Source: Treponema sp.
GTDB taxonomy: Bacteria > Spirochaetota > Spirochaetia > Treponematales > Breznakiellaceae
Assembly: GCA_031275035.1 (NCBI GenBank)
Contig: JAISPH010000142.1
Coordinates: forward strand, 1-24,952
Length of the DNA: 24,952 bases
Direction: 5' to 3'
The notes beneath the pieces are model-generated. The model ran no database searches. It was given only the letters and a program-made list of their open reading frames with translations, and had not been told where the DNA came from. Positions 14,888-22,669 of this stretch are shown in pieces (position 1 is the first letter of the stretch; each line of letters opens with the position of its first letter). Made by a program: the position numbers and the translations under genes.

Positions 14888-14905
14888 CGCATTAGGAGCA
14901 GTGGA

Positions 14906-15454
14906 ATGAATATGATTCCAAACGCGGGCGACAGCGGGCTATGGGAGAAGGCCGTGGAATTCCACGGGCATATCTGTCCTGGTTTGACAATCGGTTACAA
15001 GGCCGCGCTTTACGCGCGTGAATTGCTGGGCCTTGATTTTTCAGTGGACGAGGAACTTGTGTGCGTAACGGAAAACGACGCATGCGGTGTTGACGCAATT
15101 TCCGTAATACTGGGATGCAGCGCAGGTAAGGGGAATCTTCTTTTCCGGTTGCGCGGAAAGCAGGCGTACTCTTTCTTTAACCGGAAGACGGGGAAAAGTA
15201 TCCGCCTTGTAATGCGCGATGTGGCCAGGGACGGTAAATCGCGCGATGAAGTGCAAAAAGAAATGATGGCTGCGCCGTACAGCGAAATGTTCGATGTAAA
15301 AACACCGTCTTTCAATTTGCCCGAAAATGCCCGGATTTTCAAATCCATTGAGTGCGAGCGTTGCGGGGAAAAAACCGCGGAAAATTATTTGCGGTTCGAG
15401 GACGGAAAAAAAGTATGCCTTGACTGTTTTTCGCCGTACAGCAGGTTCATGTAG
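14906..15454 (+). CDS. FmdE-family protein with C-terminal zinc ribbon
   Basis: A 182-residue protein of the FmdE family, named for the extra gene in molybdenum formylmethanofuran dehydrogenase operons. The N-terminal domain has the family's metal-site pattern F-H-G-H-x-C-P-G (H20, H22, C24) and a further N-D-A-C-G-V-D (Cys60). A zinc ribbon ends the protein: C150-x2-C153 and C171-x2-C174. Biochemical function is not established for such proteins; binding a metal or metal cofactor is plausible. ATG 14906 is chosen because AGGAG at 14894-14898 is 7 bases upstream and homology starts there. It is first in an operon with FecB/FecCD/FecE-type importer genes, so a role in handling the imported metal is inferred. 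Confidence 0.88.
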   Translation: MNMIPNAGDSGLWEKAVEFHGHICPGLTIGYKAALYARELLGLDFSVDEELVCVTENDACGVDAISVILGCSAGKGNLLFRLRGKQAYSFFNRKTGKSIRLVMRDVARDGKSRDEVQKEMMAAPYSEMFDVKTPSFNLPENARIFKSIECERCGEKTAENYLRFEDGKKVCLDCFSPYSRFM

Positions 15455-15470
15455 GAAGGAGGCTGATAAA

Positions 15471-16577
15471 ATGAAACACTTTTCCATTATATTCCTGACT
15501 CTGGTATTTACGCTTTCGTTTCCCGCGTGTTCCAGGACCGCAAACGATGGTTCTTCAAAACCAGAAACCAGAATTGTAACCGATGTGTGGGGCAGAGAAG
15601 TGGAAATTCCCCAAACGGTGGAGACAATTATCTGCCTGGGTTCCGGTGCGCCGCGCATGGCCGCGTATCTGGATGTTGTTACTATGATGATAGGAGTCGA
15701 GGAGCAGGACGCAAGAGGCATGACTGTTTTAAGGGATTACAGTCCCGTTCATTATGACGCGATCAAAGGACTGCCTGTTGTGGGAGCGGGAGGCGGCAGC
15801 GGAAACAATAACGGCTATCCCGAAGAAATAATCACGCTGGCGCCCGACATTATCCTTGCCGGTTTCTCGCATGAGGCCGCCGACGAACTGCAGACCCAAA
15901 CCGGTATCCCCGTCATTTCCGTCCGCTATATCAGTAACGGTTTGGCAAACGATACCTTTTATGACGCCATGCGGGTGTTTGCCGAGGCTGTCGGGGCGCA
16001 GGATCGCTGCGAGTCGGTACTGTCTTTTATCGACACCTGTAAGGAAGATCTTAAAAGCCGGACTTCCGATATTCCCGACAGTGAAAAACTAAAGACCTAC
16101 ACCGGCGCCGTAACTTTCAACGGACGACACGGGTTTGCGGGAACCTACTCAAATTTCGGCCCCTTCACGGCGATCAACGCGCGGAACGTAGCCGATGAGG
16201 TTAAGGAAGAGGGGTATTACGAGACCGATCTTGAGAAGATAATTGTGTGGGACCCTGATGTTATCTTCCTTGACCCGGGTAACATGAACCTGGTAAATGA
16301 TGAATACGCGACCAACCCCGAATATTTCAGATCGGTGCGCGCTCTGCGGGAAGGGCGGGTTTACACGATGCCCTCCTTCAATAACATGGGAATGAACATT
16401 TCTTACGCCTTGATAAACGCCTATTATGCGGGTATTGTTTTATTCCCCGCCCGGTTCTCCGATGTTGACATTGCTAAAAAATCCGCCGAGATACTTACCC
16501 TTTTTCTGGGCAAAGATATCTACGATGTTATGGTTGGCGGCGGACTCTATTACGGAACCATAACGATAGGAAATTAA
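15471..16577 (+). CDS. FecB/BtuF-type periplasmic binding lipoprotein
   Basis: A 368-residue binding protein of the iron-siderophore/cobalamin class. It begins with a lipoprotein-like signal, MKHFSIIFLTLVFTLSFPAC, lipidation expected at Cys20 with a relaxed spirochaete-style lipobox. The typical opening R-I-V-T-D-V-W-G-R-E-V-E-I-P then I-I-C-L-G-S-G-A follows, and I-V-W-D-P-D-V-I-F-L-D near residue 260 is class-typical. AAGGAGG at 15456-15462 lies 8 bases before ATG 15471, which decides the start. Ligand could be a metal, a metal chelate or a corrinoid; the structured leader and FmdE neighbour point to a metal. The permease gene follows 4 bases later. Confidence 0.9.
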   Translation: MKHFSIIFLTLVFTLSFPACSRTANDGSSKPETRIVTDVWGREVEIPQTVETIICLGSGAPRMAAYLDVVTMMIGVEEQDARGMTVLRDYSPVHYDAIKGLPVVGAGGGSGNNNGYPEEIITLAPDIILAGFSHEAADELQTQTGIPVISVRYISNGLANDTFYDAMRVFAEAVGAQDRCESVLSFIDTCKEDLKSRTSDIPDSEKLKTYTGAVTFNGRHGFAGTYSNFGPFTAINARNVADEVKEEGYYETDLEKIIVWDPDVIFLDPGNMNLVNDEYATNPEYFRSVRALREGRVYTMPSFNNMGMNISYALINAYYAGIVLFPARFSDVDIAKKSAEILTLFLGKDIYDVMVGGGLYYGTITIGN

Positions 16578-16581
16578 CCGA

Positions 16582-17652
16582 ATGTATTCTGAAAGCCCGG
16601 CGGCAGGCAAAGGCGAATATAGCAAGTACATATTGGGAAAGTGGGCGGCGCTGTTCATTCTCGCGCTTGTCCTTTCCGCCATGTTCGTATTGTCCATATC
16701 CGTGGGCTCCTCCGGGCTTTCTATCGCGGAAACATTGAGGACGATTTTCGGAGGCGGCTCCGCGTCAAGCAGGGCAATTATCTGGAATGTACGCATGCCG
16801 CGGATTGTGACGGGTATAGGCGTTGGTATCGCGCTTGCAATGACGGGCTGCATAATGCAGAATGTACTCCGAAACCCGCTGGCCTCCGCGTCAACATTGG
16901 GCGTATCCCAGGGCGCTTCCTTTGGAGCCGCGTTTGCCATCGTAAATCTGGGGGCGGGAACCCAGGTCAATGCCGGCGCCGCGCTCACCATTACGAATCC
17001 CTATGCGGTTACCGTTTGCGCGTTCCTGGGAGGCATCCTCACCACAGTCATGATTTTAGGCTTGTCCCGCGTCGGCGGCGTTACACCGTCTGTCATGGTC
17101 TTGGCGGGTGTCGCGATTAGCTCGCTGTTTGCCGGTGCAACCGCGCTGGTACAATACTTCTGCGATGATGTGGTAGTAACCACTATTGTGTACTGGACAT
17201 TCGGTAACCTTGGCAGGGCGGGATGGCCGGAGATTGCCCTGATATTCTTTCTTGGTATTGCCGCGTTTCTGTACTTCATTTTTAACCGCTGGAACTATAA
17301 TGCGATGGAGACTGGTGTACATACCGCGAAAAGTCTCGGCGTACCTGTTGATACGCTGATTCTTGTGAGCATGACTGTCTGCGCCTTGATTTCCGCTGCG
17401 GCAGTAGCTTTCGTGGGGATCATCAATTTTATCGGCCTGATTGCTCCTCATATTGTACGCCGGTTTGTCGGAAACGATTACCGTTTTCTAATTCCGGGAT
17501 CAGCCCTTATGGGGGCTGTAATTATACTGGCCGCCGACATAGTGTCGAGAATGTTAATCGCTCCCACCATCCTGCCTATAGGGGCGCTTACTTCTTTCCT
17601 TGGCGCGCCGCTGTTTCTGTACATGATAATTAAAAAGGGAAACACCAAATGA
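16582..17652 (+). CDS. FecCD/BtuC-type ABC permease
   Basis: A 356-residue inner-membrane permease of the FecCD family, with about nine or ten hydrophobic segments. Diagnostic stretches are R-N-P-L-A-S-A-S-T-L-G-V-S-Q-G-A near residues 94-109 and I-N-F-I-G-L-I-A-P-H-I-V-R-R near 280-293, the latter next to the ATPase-contacting loop. It works as a homodimer with the FecE-type ATPase. Its stop overlaps the ATPase start by 4 bases (ATGA), so translation is coupled. Members of this family import siderophores, haem, cobalamin or metal chelates; the substrate here is unknown. Confidence 0.92.
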   Translation: MYSESPAAGKGEYSKYILGKWAALFILALVLSAMFVLSISVGSSGLSIAETLRTIFGGGSASSRAIIWNVRMPRIVTGIGVGIALAMTGCIMQNVLRNPLASASTLGVSQGASFGAAFAIVNLGAGTQVNAGAALTITNPYAVTVCAFLGGILTTVMILGLSRVGGVTPSVMVLAGVAISSLFAGATALVQYFCDDVVVTTIVYWTFGNLGRAGWPEIALIFFLGIAAFLYFIFNRWNYNAMETGVHTAKSLGVPVDTLILVSMTVCALISAAAVAFVGIINFIGLIAPHIVRRFVGNDYRFLIPGSALMGAVIILAADIVSRMLIAPTILPIGALTSFLGAPLFLYMIIKKGNTK

Positions 17653-18410
17653 TCAGTGTTAAAAACATTTCTTTTTCTTACGGTGCAAATGATGTTTTAA
17701 AAGACATTAGTTTTGATGTTCCGCAAGGTGAATGTGTTGGAATTTTAGGAAATAACGGTGCGGGAAAAAGCACCCTTATCACCTGCCTGAATAAAATACG
17801 AGCCCCGAAAACGGGCAGGGTTTACATCGACGGCCGGGACATTATAAAGATGGGGCGGCTGGAAACGGCGCGTCATATATCTTATGTGGCGCAAAAGAAT
17901 GAACTAAGCCAAATGACTGTGTTTGACTCCGTGCTGCTTGGGCGTAAGCCCTATATAAAATGGGCGGTTTCTCAGGAAGATATGGATATTTGCGGCGCGA
18001 TGATAGATCGGGTGGGTTTGTCGAAATTCAAGTTAAGGTACATAAACGAGCTTTCCGGAGGCGAATTGCAAAAAGTGGTGCTGGCAAGGGCTCTGGTACA
18101 GCATCCCAGACTGCTGCTTTTGGACGAACCCACCAGCAACCTCGACCCAAGAAATCAATACGAGATGCTTGCGCTTATACGCAGACTTGCGCGGGAACGA
18201 AGCATCAGCGTACTGATTGTTATTCACGACCTAAATCTTGCCCTGCGGTACTGCGACAAGTTCCTGTTTGTCAGAGGCGGCCTTGTCTTCTCCTACGGCG
18301 GCGGGGAGGTTATGACACCGGAGAATATTGCCGCCGTATACGGAATGACGGTGGCGGTGGAAACGGTGAAGGGCGTACCGGTGGTTATCCCGCAGCCTTT
18401 GGAAGCATGA
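17649..18410 (+). CDS. FecE/BtuD-type ABC transporter ATPase
   Basis: A 253-residue ATPase, last gene of the FmdE-FecBCD-like operon. Walker A GNNGAGKST is at 34-42, Q-loop Gln82, signature LSGGE at 135-139, Walker B LLLLDE at 155-160 and H-loop His193. The tail after the H-loop (LNLALRYCDKFLFVRGG) is typical of FecE/FepC. It powers import through the upstream permease. Only 30 bases separate its stop from the end of the convergent nagA-like gene, with no obvious terminator, so the two transcripts probably overlap. Confidence 0.93.
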   Translation: MISVKNISFSYGANDVLKDISFDVPQGECVGILGNNGAGKSTLITCLNKIRAPKTGRVYIDGRDIIKMGRLETARHISYVAQKNELSQMTVFDSVLLGRKPYIKWAVSQEDMDICGAMIDRVGLSKFKLRYINELSGGELQKVVLARALVQHPRLLLLDEPTSNLDPRNQYEMLALIRRLARERSISVLIVIHDLNLALRYCDKFLFVRGGLVFSYGGGEVMTPENIAAVYGMTVAVETVKGVPVVIPQPLEA

Positions 18411-18440
18411 TACCGCGCTTAAAAACGGAATCGTGGATAT

Positions 18441-19610
18441 TCAGACCGGCCTTCCATGGACAAAAATTCTTTTTATGTTTATTTTGTCGTCAAAAATTAC
18501 CATATCGGCGTCCTTTCCCGGCAGCAGAGAGCCTTTGCGGCTTAATCCCAAAATTCCGGCGGGGATCCGGGTCATCATGGCGACCGCTTTTTCCAGGGGA
18601 AGCCCCGCCTGTTCCACCATCACCCGGACCAGCCGATCCGCGGTGGACACGCTTCCCGCAAAGGCGGAACGATCCGGCAGCTTTGCGACGCCGTCTTCAA
18701 TGATAGCCGGGAAACCTTCTTTCAGACTACCCAGGATGGTGGGGCCTTCCTTTTCACCGGCGCCCCGCATACTGTCGGTTACCAGGCAGATTTTCTCATT
18801 GTCCTTGCATTTCACAATCAGCCTGAGCAGTTCCGGCGGCAGATGAAAGCCGTCGGCAATTATCTCCACCGTCAGGCTGTCCATAAGATAGGCGCTTTCG
18901 ATTATTCCCGGGATCCGGTAACCCTTCCGCCGGATAATACTCGACATACAGGAATAAAAATGGGTGATATGGGAATAACCGTTATCCGCCGCCGCCAGTA
19001 CTTCATCATAAGTAGCGTTACTGTGCCCAATGGACATAAGGATACCCCGGGCGGAAAGCCTCCTTCCCATTTCCAGGGCTCCTTCCAGTTCCGGGGCCAC
19101 AGACCACCGGAGTACGCTTCCCTCTGCCAGTTCCAGAATTTTTTCGTAATGTTCCGGGGCCGGGTTACGGATATAAGCGGGATTCTGGGCGCCGCACTGT
19201 TCCCTGCTAAAGTAGGGTCCTTCCAGGTGCAGTCCGGGAAGACAGGGGAGTCCCGCCGTTTTTCTTGCTTTCTTAAAAAGTTCAATAGTTTTAAAGAGAT
19301 CCTCATCGGTACTGGTTAAGGTAGTGGGCAGCAGGGTAGTTGTTCCGTGGCGCAGATGAAGCAGGGCGGCATTTATAAAGGCCTCTTCGGTACCATCCAT
19401 AAAGTCATGGCCGTCCCCGCCGTGGGTGTGGATATCGATAAAACCCGGCGAGAGGTAGAACCCCTTACAGGGAATCCGCCGCATATCTCCCGCCGGCGCC
19501 TTGTCCATGGGGCCGGTCTCAAGGATAAGCCCCTTGTCTTCGAGCAAAAATCCGTCCGCCAGTATACGGTCATTCAGTACCAGCCTGGCATGGGTATAAC
19601 AGTTCACCAT
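18441..19610 (-). CDS. nagA: N-acetylglucosamine-6-phosphate deacetylase
   Basis: A 389-residue amidohydrolase that removes the acetyl group from GlcNAc-6-phosphate in the cytoplasm, feeding NagB. Metal and active-site residues are all present: H61-x-H63 in GFIDIHTHGG, Glu130 in HLEGPYF, His196 in SIGHSNA, His217 in ITHFYS and catalytic Asp279 in LVTDS; ADGFHLPP supplies His256. The start at 19610 overlaps the previous gene's stop by 7 bases and gives the normal NagA N-terminus; a longer frame adds 20 unrelated residues. It is the last gene of a minus-strand operon that also holds a NagB-like gene, strongly supporting amino-sugar catabolism. Confidence 0.92.
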   Translation of the reverse strand: MVNCYTHARLVLNDRILADGFLLEDKGLILETGPMDKAPAGDMRRIPCKGFYLSPGFIDIHTHGGDGHDFMDGTEEAFINAALLHLRHGTTTLLPTTLTSTDEDLFKTIELFKKARKTAGLPCLPGLHLEGPYFSREQCGAQNPAYIRNPAPEHYEKILELAEGSVLRWSVAPELEGALEMGRRLSARGILMSIGHSNATYDEVLAAADNGYSHITHFYSCMSSIIRRKGYRIPGIIESAYLMDSLTVEIIADGFHLPPELLRLIVKCKDNEKICLVTDSMRGAGEKEGPTILGSLKEGFPAIIEDGVAKLPDRSAFAGSVSTADRLVRVMVEQAGLPLEKAVAMMTRIPAGILGLSRKGSLLPGKDADMVIFDDKINIKRIFVHGRPV

Positions 19611-20641
19611 CCCCCCGCTTGGGCCATATCCGCGTTGGCAATTATGACATTCCGGGCCCATTGCTGCCATTCGGGGACTACGTTAATATCCTGCCAGTTT
19701 CCGTAATCCATGGCGATGAGGGAACCGCCGTGTTTTTTGAAACAATTCACCATGTTCAGCGCCCCCTCCTTAATGACGGTCTCGTTCCCGGTAGCCATGA
19801 TCTTTTGAATATCCACGGGACAGTAAAAAACTGCCCTTTGCCCGAATTCTTCCGCCCATACCCGGGAACCGCTCAGTTCAGGCTGATCAAACTGAAAGAC
19901 ATCAACCCCCGCGTCGATAAGATCGGCTACGATGTCGTAAACCCGGCCGCAGGAATGCATAAAAAATCTCATCCCCCGGTTGTGAAGCTCGCCGGCCAGC
20001 TTTTTGTAATAGGGCATAAAAAGCTTACGAAAAGTGTCGGGGCTAAAAAAGAGGGCGTTTTGGGTTCCCAGGTCATCATAGATGATAAGCCCCTCGACAC
20101 CGTTTTTATGAGCGCGATCCACAATTTTAATGGCCAGGTTCAGTATCCTGTCCAGAAAGGCTGTAACATAATCCGGTTCCAGAATGGTATCCATAAGGGC
20201 CTGGTCTATGTGCCTCATATCCCGGAGGGAAGCCCAAATGGCAAAGGGCATAGCCCCCAGGACGAATTTGTCGCTTTGACCGTAACCGGCATTTTCAAAT
20301 TGCCGGTCCTTTTCATCGTTAATGCGGGGAAAAACCAGCGTTTCCAGAAGTTCCCAGCCATCCTGCAGTGCCCCTTTTACACATTCCCCCTGGGTCTTTT
20401 GGTTGAGGCGGCCAAAGATGTTTCCCATGGGGTTCATCTTGAGTTCTCCCGGGAAACCCGGAACCCGGGCCGCCAGGGATGGATCCCGGCCCCATGTTTC
20501 CAGGCGGTTTCCTTCCGGCCGGCTCAATACGGCGGTGGGGGCATGGAGAAAATCGGAAGGGTTATTTTCCTTAAAATCAAAACCTATCCGGGGGGGCAGA
20601 TCGTGATCGATTATCCGGTTAATGATTTCCTTGCTCGTCAT
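19604..20641 (-). CDS. Uroporphyrinogen decarboxylase (URO-D)-family protein, probably not HemE
   Basis: A 345-residue TIM-barrel protein of the URO-D/MtaA-MtbA superfamily. M-H-S-C-G-R-V-Y-D-I at about residues 232-241 gives the His-x-Cys pair that binds zinc in the methyltransferase branch, followed by DAGVDVFQFDQPE. The arginine-rich N-terminal motif of true HemE (R-Q-A-G-R) is absent, and the operon is for sugar use, so haem synthesis is unlikely. Such proteins often occur in sugar operons of spirochaetes and Firmicutes with no established activity; a corrinoid or methyl-transfer step is one possibility. It starts 12 bases after the preceding dehydrogenase stop and overlaps nagA by 7 bases. 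Confidence 0.85.
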   Translation of the reverse strand: MTSKEIINRIIDHDLPPRIGFDFKENNPSDFLHAPTAVLSRPEGNRLETWGRDPSLAARVPGFPGELKMNPMGNIFGRLNQKTQGECVKGALQDGWELLETLVFPRINDEKDRQFENAGYGQSDKFVLGAMPFAIWASLRDMRHIDQALMDTILEPDYVTAFLDRILNLAIKIVDRAHKNGVEGLIIYDDLGTQNALFFSPDTFRKLFMPYYKKLAGELHNRGMRFFMHSCGRVYDIVADLIDAGVDVFQFDQPELSGSRVWAEEFGQRAVFYCPVDIQKIMATGNETVIKEGALNMVNCFKKHGGSLIAMDYGNWQDINVVPEWQQWARNVIIANADMAQAGGW

Positions 20642-20653
20642 GGCTTTCTCCGC

Positions 20654-21547
20654 CTAAAAGAATATTTCCCTGCCGGTTTTTACGGATTCTTCCACGGCGC
20701 TTATCATCTTTACCGGCAGAAGAAGATCCTCGTAGGAAGAAGGCATTTCTCCGGTACGGATCATGTGAACCAAATGCTGTACTTCCAGAGCATAGGCCAG
20801 AGAAATATCTACATGGTGGCCCACATCGATCTCCCGGAAGATGTTGCAGTTTTTCGCGAAGACGAGAGCCCCGGATTCGTGGGTATCCCTTGTATAGTTC
20901 AGGGTGATATCGAAACCCGCGTAACGCCAGACGGAAATACGGCTGCCGTTCTTTTCCACCGTGAGGAGGCTTTTTACCTCCTTCCCGAATATCTCCAGTA
21001 CAATTTCGGTCAGGTGGGGGGAGTAGAAATAGAATCCGTCGTATTCACTGGCCGGGTCCGCGGCATAGTTCAGGCTGGCACTGATAAATTCACCCCTGGC
21101 GATAAGCCGCCGGACTATATTTTTAAGCATTGCCACATCCATGACCAGTTTGGCGCTGGAACCCCCGCAGAGTTTGGCCCCTGATTTCTTCGCCGCTGTG
21201 ATGAGGCGCTCTCCCTCGGTCACATCGGAGGTGAAAGGCTTATCCACAAAGAGGGGCATACCCTTCTCCACAAAGGGAAGGGCGTAGCGGTAATGGAGGG
21301 AACCCTTACGGCAGGTGATACACATGGCGTCAACTTTGCCGTGGAATTCCCCCGGGTCCCGGGCGATAAAATCAACCCCCGCCTCGTCCATGATACGTTT
21401 TGTTGAATCCCCGTCAGGACCGTAAACCCCAACTACCCGTACATCGGGATAGCGAAGTTTACCGGTTTCGGGATCAGGTACGTTGATGATCCGGGAAAAT
21501 GCCAGGGCGTGGCTGTTTTCCGTTCCGATAATACCAATCCGGTACAT
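20654..21547 (-). CDS. Gfo/Idh/MocA-family oxidoreductase (short form)
   Basis: A 297-residue NAD(P)-dependent dehydrogenase of the Gfo/Idh/MocA family. The nucleotide-binding start is Y-R-I-G-I-I-G-T-E-N-S-H-A, and the family's catalytic-lysine motif appears as V-D-K-P-F near residues 110-114. The first glycine loop is a variant (G-T-E-N-S instead of G-x-G-x-x-G), and the C-terminal domain is short, so it is a divergent member. AAGGAGGAATT precedes ATG 21547. Substrates in this family are sugars, sugar acids, inositols or glycosides; here an amino sugar or its derivative is inferred from NagA and NagB in the operon. Confidence 0.87.
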   Translation of the reverse strand: MYRIGIIGTENSHALAFSRIINVPDPETGKLRYPDVRVVGVYGPDGDSTKRIMDEAGVDFIARDPGEFHGKVDAMCITCRKGSLHYRYALPFVEKGMPLFVDKPFTSDVTEGERLITAAKKSGAKLCGGSSAKLVMDVAMLKNIVRRLIARGEFISASLNYAADPASEYDGFYFYSPHLTEIVLEIFGKEVKSLLTVEKNGSRISVWRYAGFDITLNYTRDTHESGALVFAKNCNIFREIDVGHHVDISLAYALEVQHLVHMIRTGEMPSSYEDLLLPVKMISAVEESVKTGREIFF

Positions 21548-21601
21548 AATTCCTCCTTGCGGTTTTGCCGTACCACAGGCTGATTGGGCAGGCTGCCTGG
21601 T

Positions 21602-22669
21602 TTACTCTCTCCGGGGCAAGGGATTCTGCCGGTGGGCTTCTTCCATGACCCAGATCTGCTGACGGACCTGTTCGGGGGTAACTACCAGCGGCTTTCCGTT
21701 CACCAAATGATCGTAAACGGTAGCGTAGAGTTTCGCTACCGCCTCGTTGAAAACCGCCGTCCCGCTGCCTTTCCAGGAATCCTCCCGCCAGGGCAGGTCT
21801 TCCCGGCAGTAAAGGGGGTTCCAGTCCTTGTCATGCAAAGGCTCCCGGAGAAGTTCCTGTTTGGGAGCGTCCGGGGGCACAAACCAGCGCCACCTGAGTT
21901 CCTTCATATCCCCCTTAAGGCCCCCTGAGGAACCCTGGACATTATAGGTAAAAGAGGGGTAGGCGTCGCAGGAAGAAATTTCCACATCAATAAGAGGACG
22001 TTCCGGGGCAGTGAGAATGAGTTTGACGTAATCCTCCGCGTCACCCCAGGTATTGACCCGATCCATTTTACAGAAAACGGCGGGGTTCCCCTGGCGATAA
22101 TCCAGAAGGTCGAGGGCCTGATCCACCGGGTGGGGGCCGGTATTGTAAAGACTGCCCCCGCCGTATTCCTGCAGGGTCTGCCAATCCCAGCGGCGGGCGT
22201 AACCGTTGAACTGTATGCCGATCTGCACGATCCTTCCCAGTACCCCGGAGGCGATAACATTTTTCACCTGTTCAAAATAGGGGGCAAAGCGGGACTGCTG
22301 AAAAACAGCCAGCATTTTACCGGTCTCTTTCTGCCGGGCGATAAGCTGGTCTACCTGGGCGGCGGTATGGGCAAAGGGTTTTTCGCAGAGTACATTGAGG
22401 CCGTGATCCAGAAGGTCCAGGCTGATGGGCAGATGCTGATGGCTGAAACTCGCGTTCACCACAAAATCAATATCTTTCCTGCCGAAGAGTTCACGGTAGT
22501 CCGCAAAGACGGGACAACCGTATTCCTCCGCGGCCTTTTCGCGCCTTTCCCGAATAAGGTCCACCACACAGGCAACCCGGTACTTGCCGGGATCGGAGAG
22601 GATATACTTGCCGTGTATATCCCTGCCGCTGCGCCCCTGCCCGATAATAGCGATGTTAAGCTGTTTCAT
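21602..22669 (-). CDS. Gfo/Idh/MocA-family oxidoreductase (full length)
   Basis: A 355-residue dehydrogenase with a standard Rossmann start, N-I-A-I-I-G-Q-G-R-S-G-R-D, and the catalytic-lysine motif C-E-K-P-F near residue 95-99. The C-terminal domain contains G-G-G-S-L-Y-N-T-G-P-H-P-V-D-Q near 190, where family members place a catalytic histidine. It overlaps the preceding nagB-like gene by 14 bases and has a strong AAGGAGG before ATG 22669. It differs greatly from the 297-residue paralogue next to it, so the two probably catalyse different steps, such as oxidation and later reduction of a modified sugar. Confidence 0.9.
   Translation of the reverse strand: MKQLNIAIIGQGRSGRDIHGKYILSDPGKYRVACVVDLIRERREKAAEEYGCPVFADYRELFGRKDIDFVVNASFSHQHLPISLDLLDHGLNVLCEKPFAHTAAQVDQLIARQKETGKMLAVFQQSRFAPYFEQVKNVIASGVLGRIVQIGIQFNGYARRWDWQTLQEYGGGSLYNTGPHPVDQALDLLDYRQGNPAVFCKMDRVNTWGDAEDYVKLILTAPERPLIDVEISSCDAYPSFTYNVQGSSGGLKGDMKELRWRWFVPPDAPKQELLREPLHDKDWNPLYCREDLPWREDSWKGSGTAVFNEAVAKLYATVYDHLVNGKPLVVTPEQVRQQIWVMEEAHRQNPLPRRE

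Noticed and set aside
14760..14905. Cobalamin or molybdenum-cofactor riboswitch
   Set aside because: I do not see the cobalamin B12-box (GCCACTG-like) or a Moco-like arrangement; the ordered blocks fit the NiCo type better, though this is from memory.
14768..14905. Longer N-terminal extension of the FmdE-family gene
   Set aside because: The in-frame extension covers the structured leader, lacks homology, and the Shine-Dalgarno points to ATG 14906.
15327..15470. Longer N-terminal extension of the FecB-type gene
   Set aside because: It overlaps the FmdE coding sequence in another frame; the strong AAGGAGG and the lipoprotein signal start at 15471.
19604..20641. Haem-biosynthesis uroporphyrinogen decarboxylase (hemE)
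   Set aside because: The HemE N-terminal arginine motif is absent and a His-x-Cys zinc motif typical of the methyltransferase branch is present; context is sugar catabolism.
19619..21184. A 521-residue plus-strand open frame
   Set aside because: It is antisense to the URO-D-family and Gfo/Idh genes, which have clear motifs and Shine-Dalgarno sites; the plus frame has no domain and no Shine-Dalgarno.
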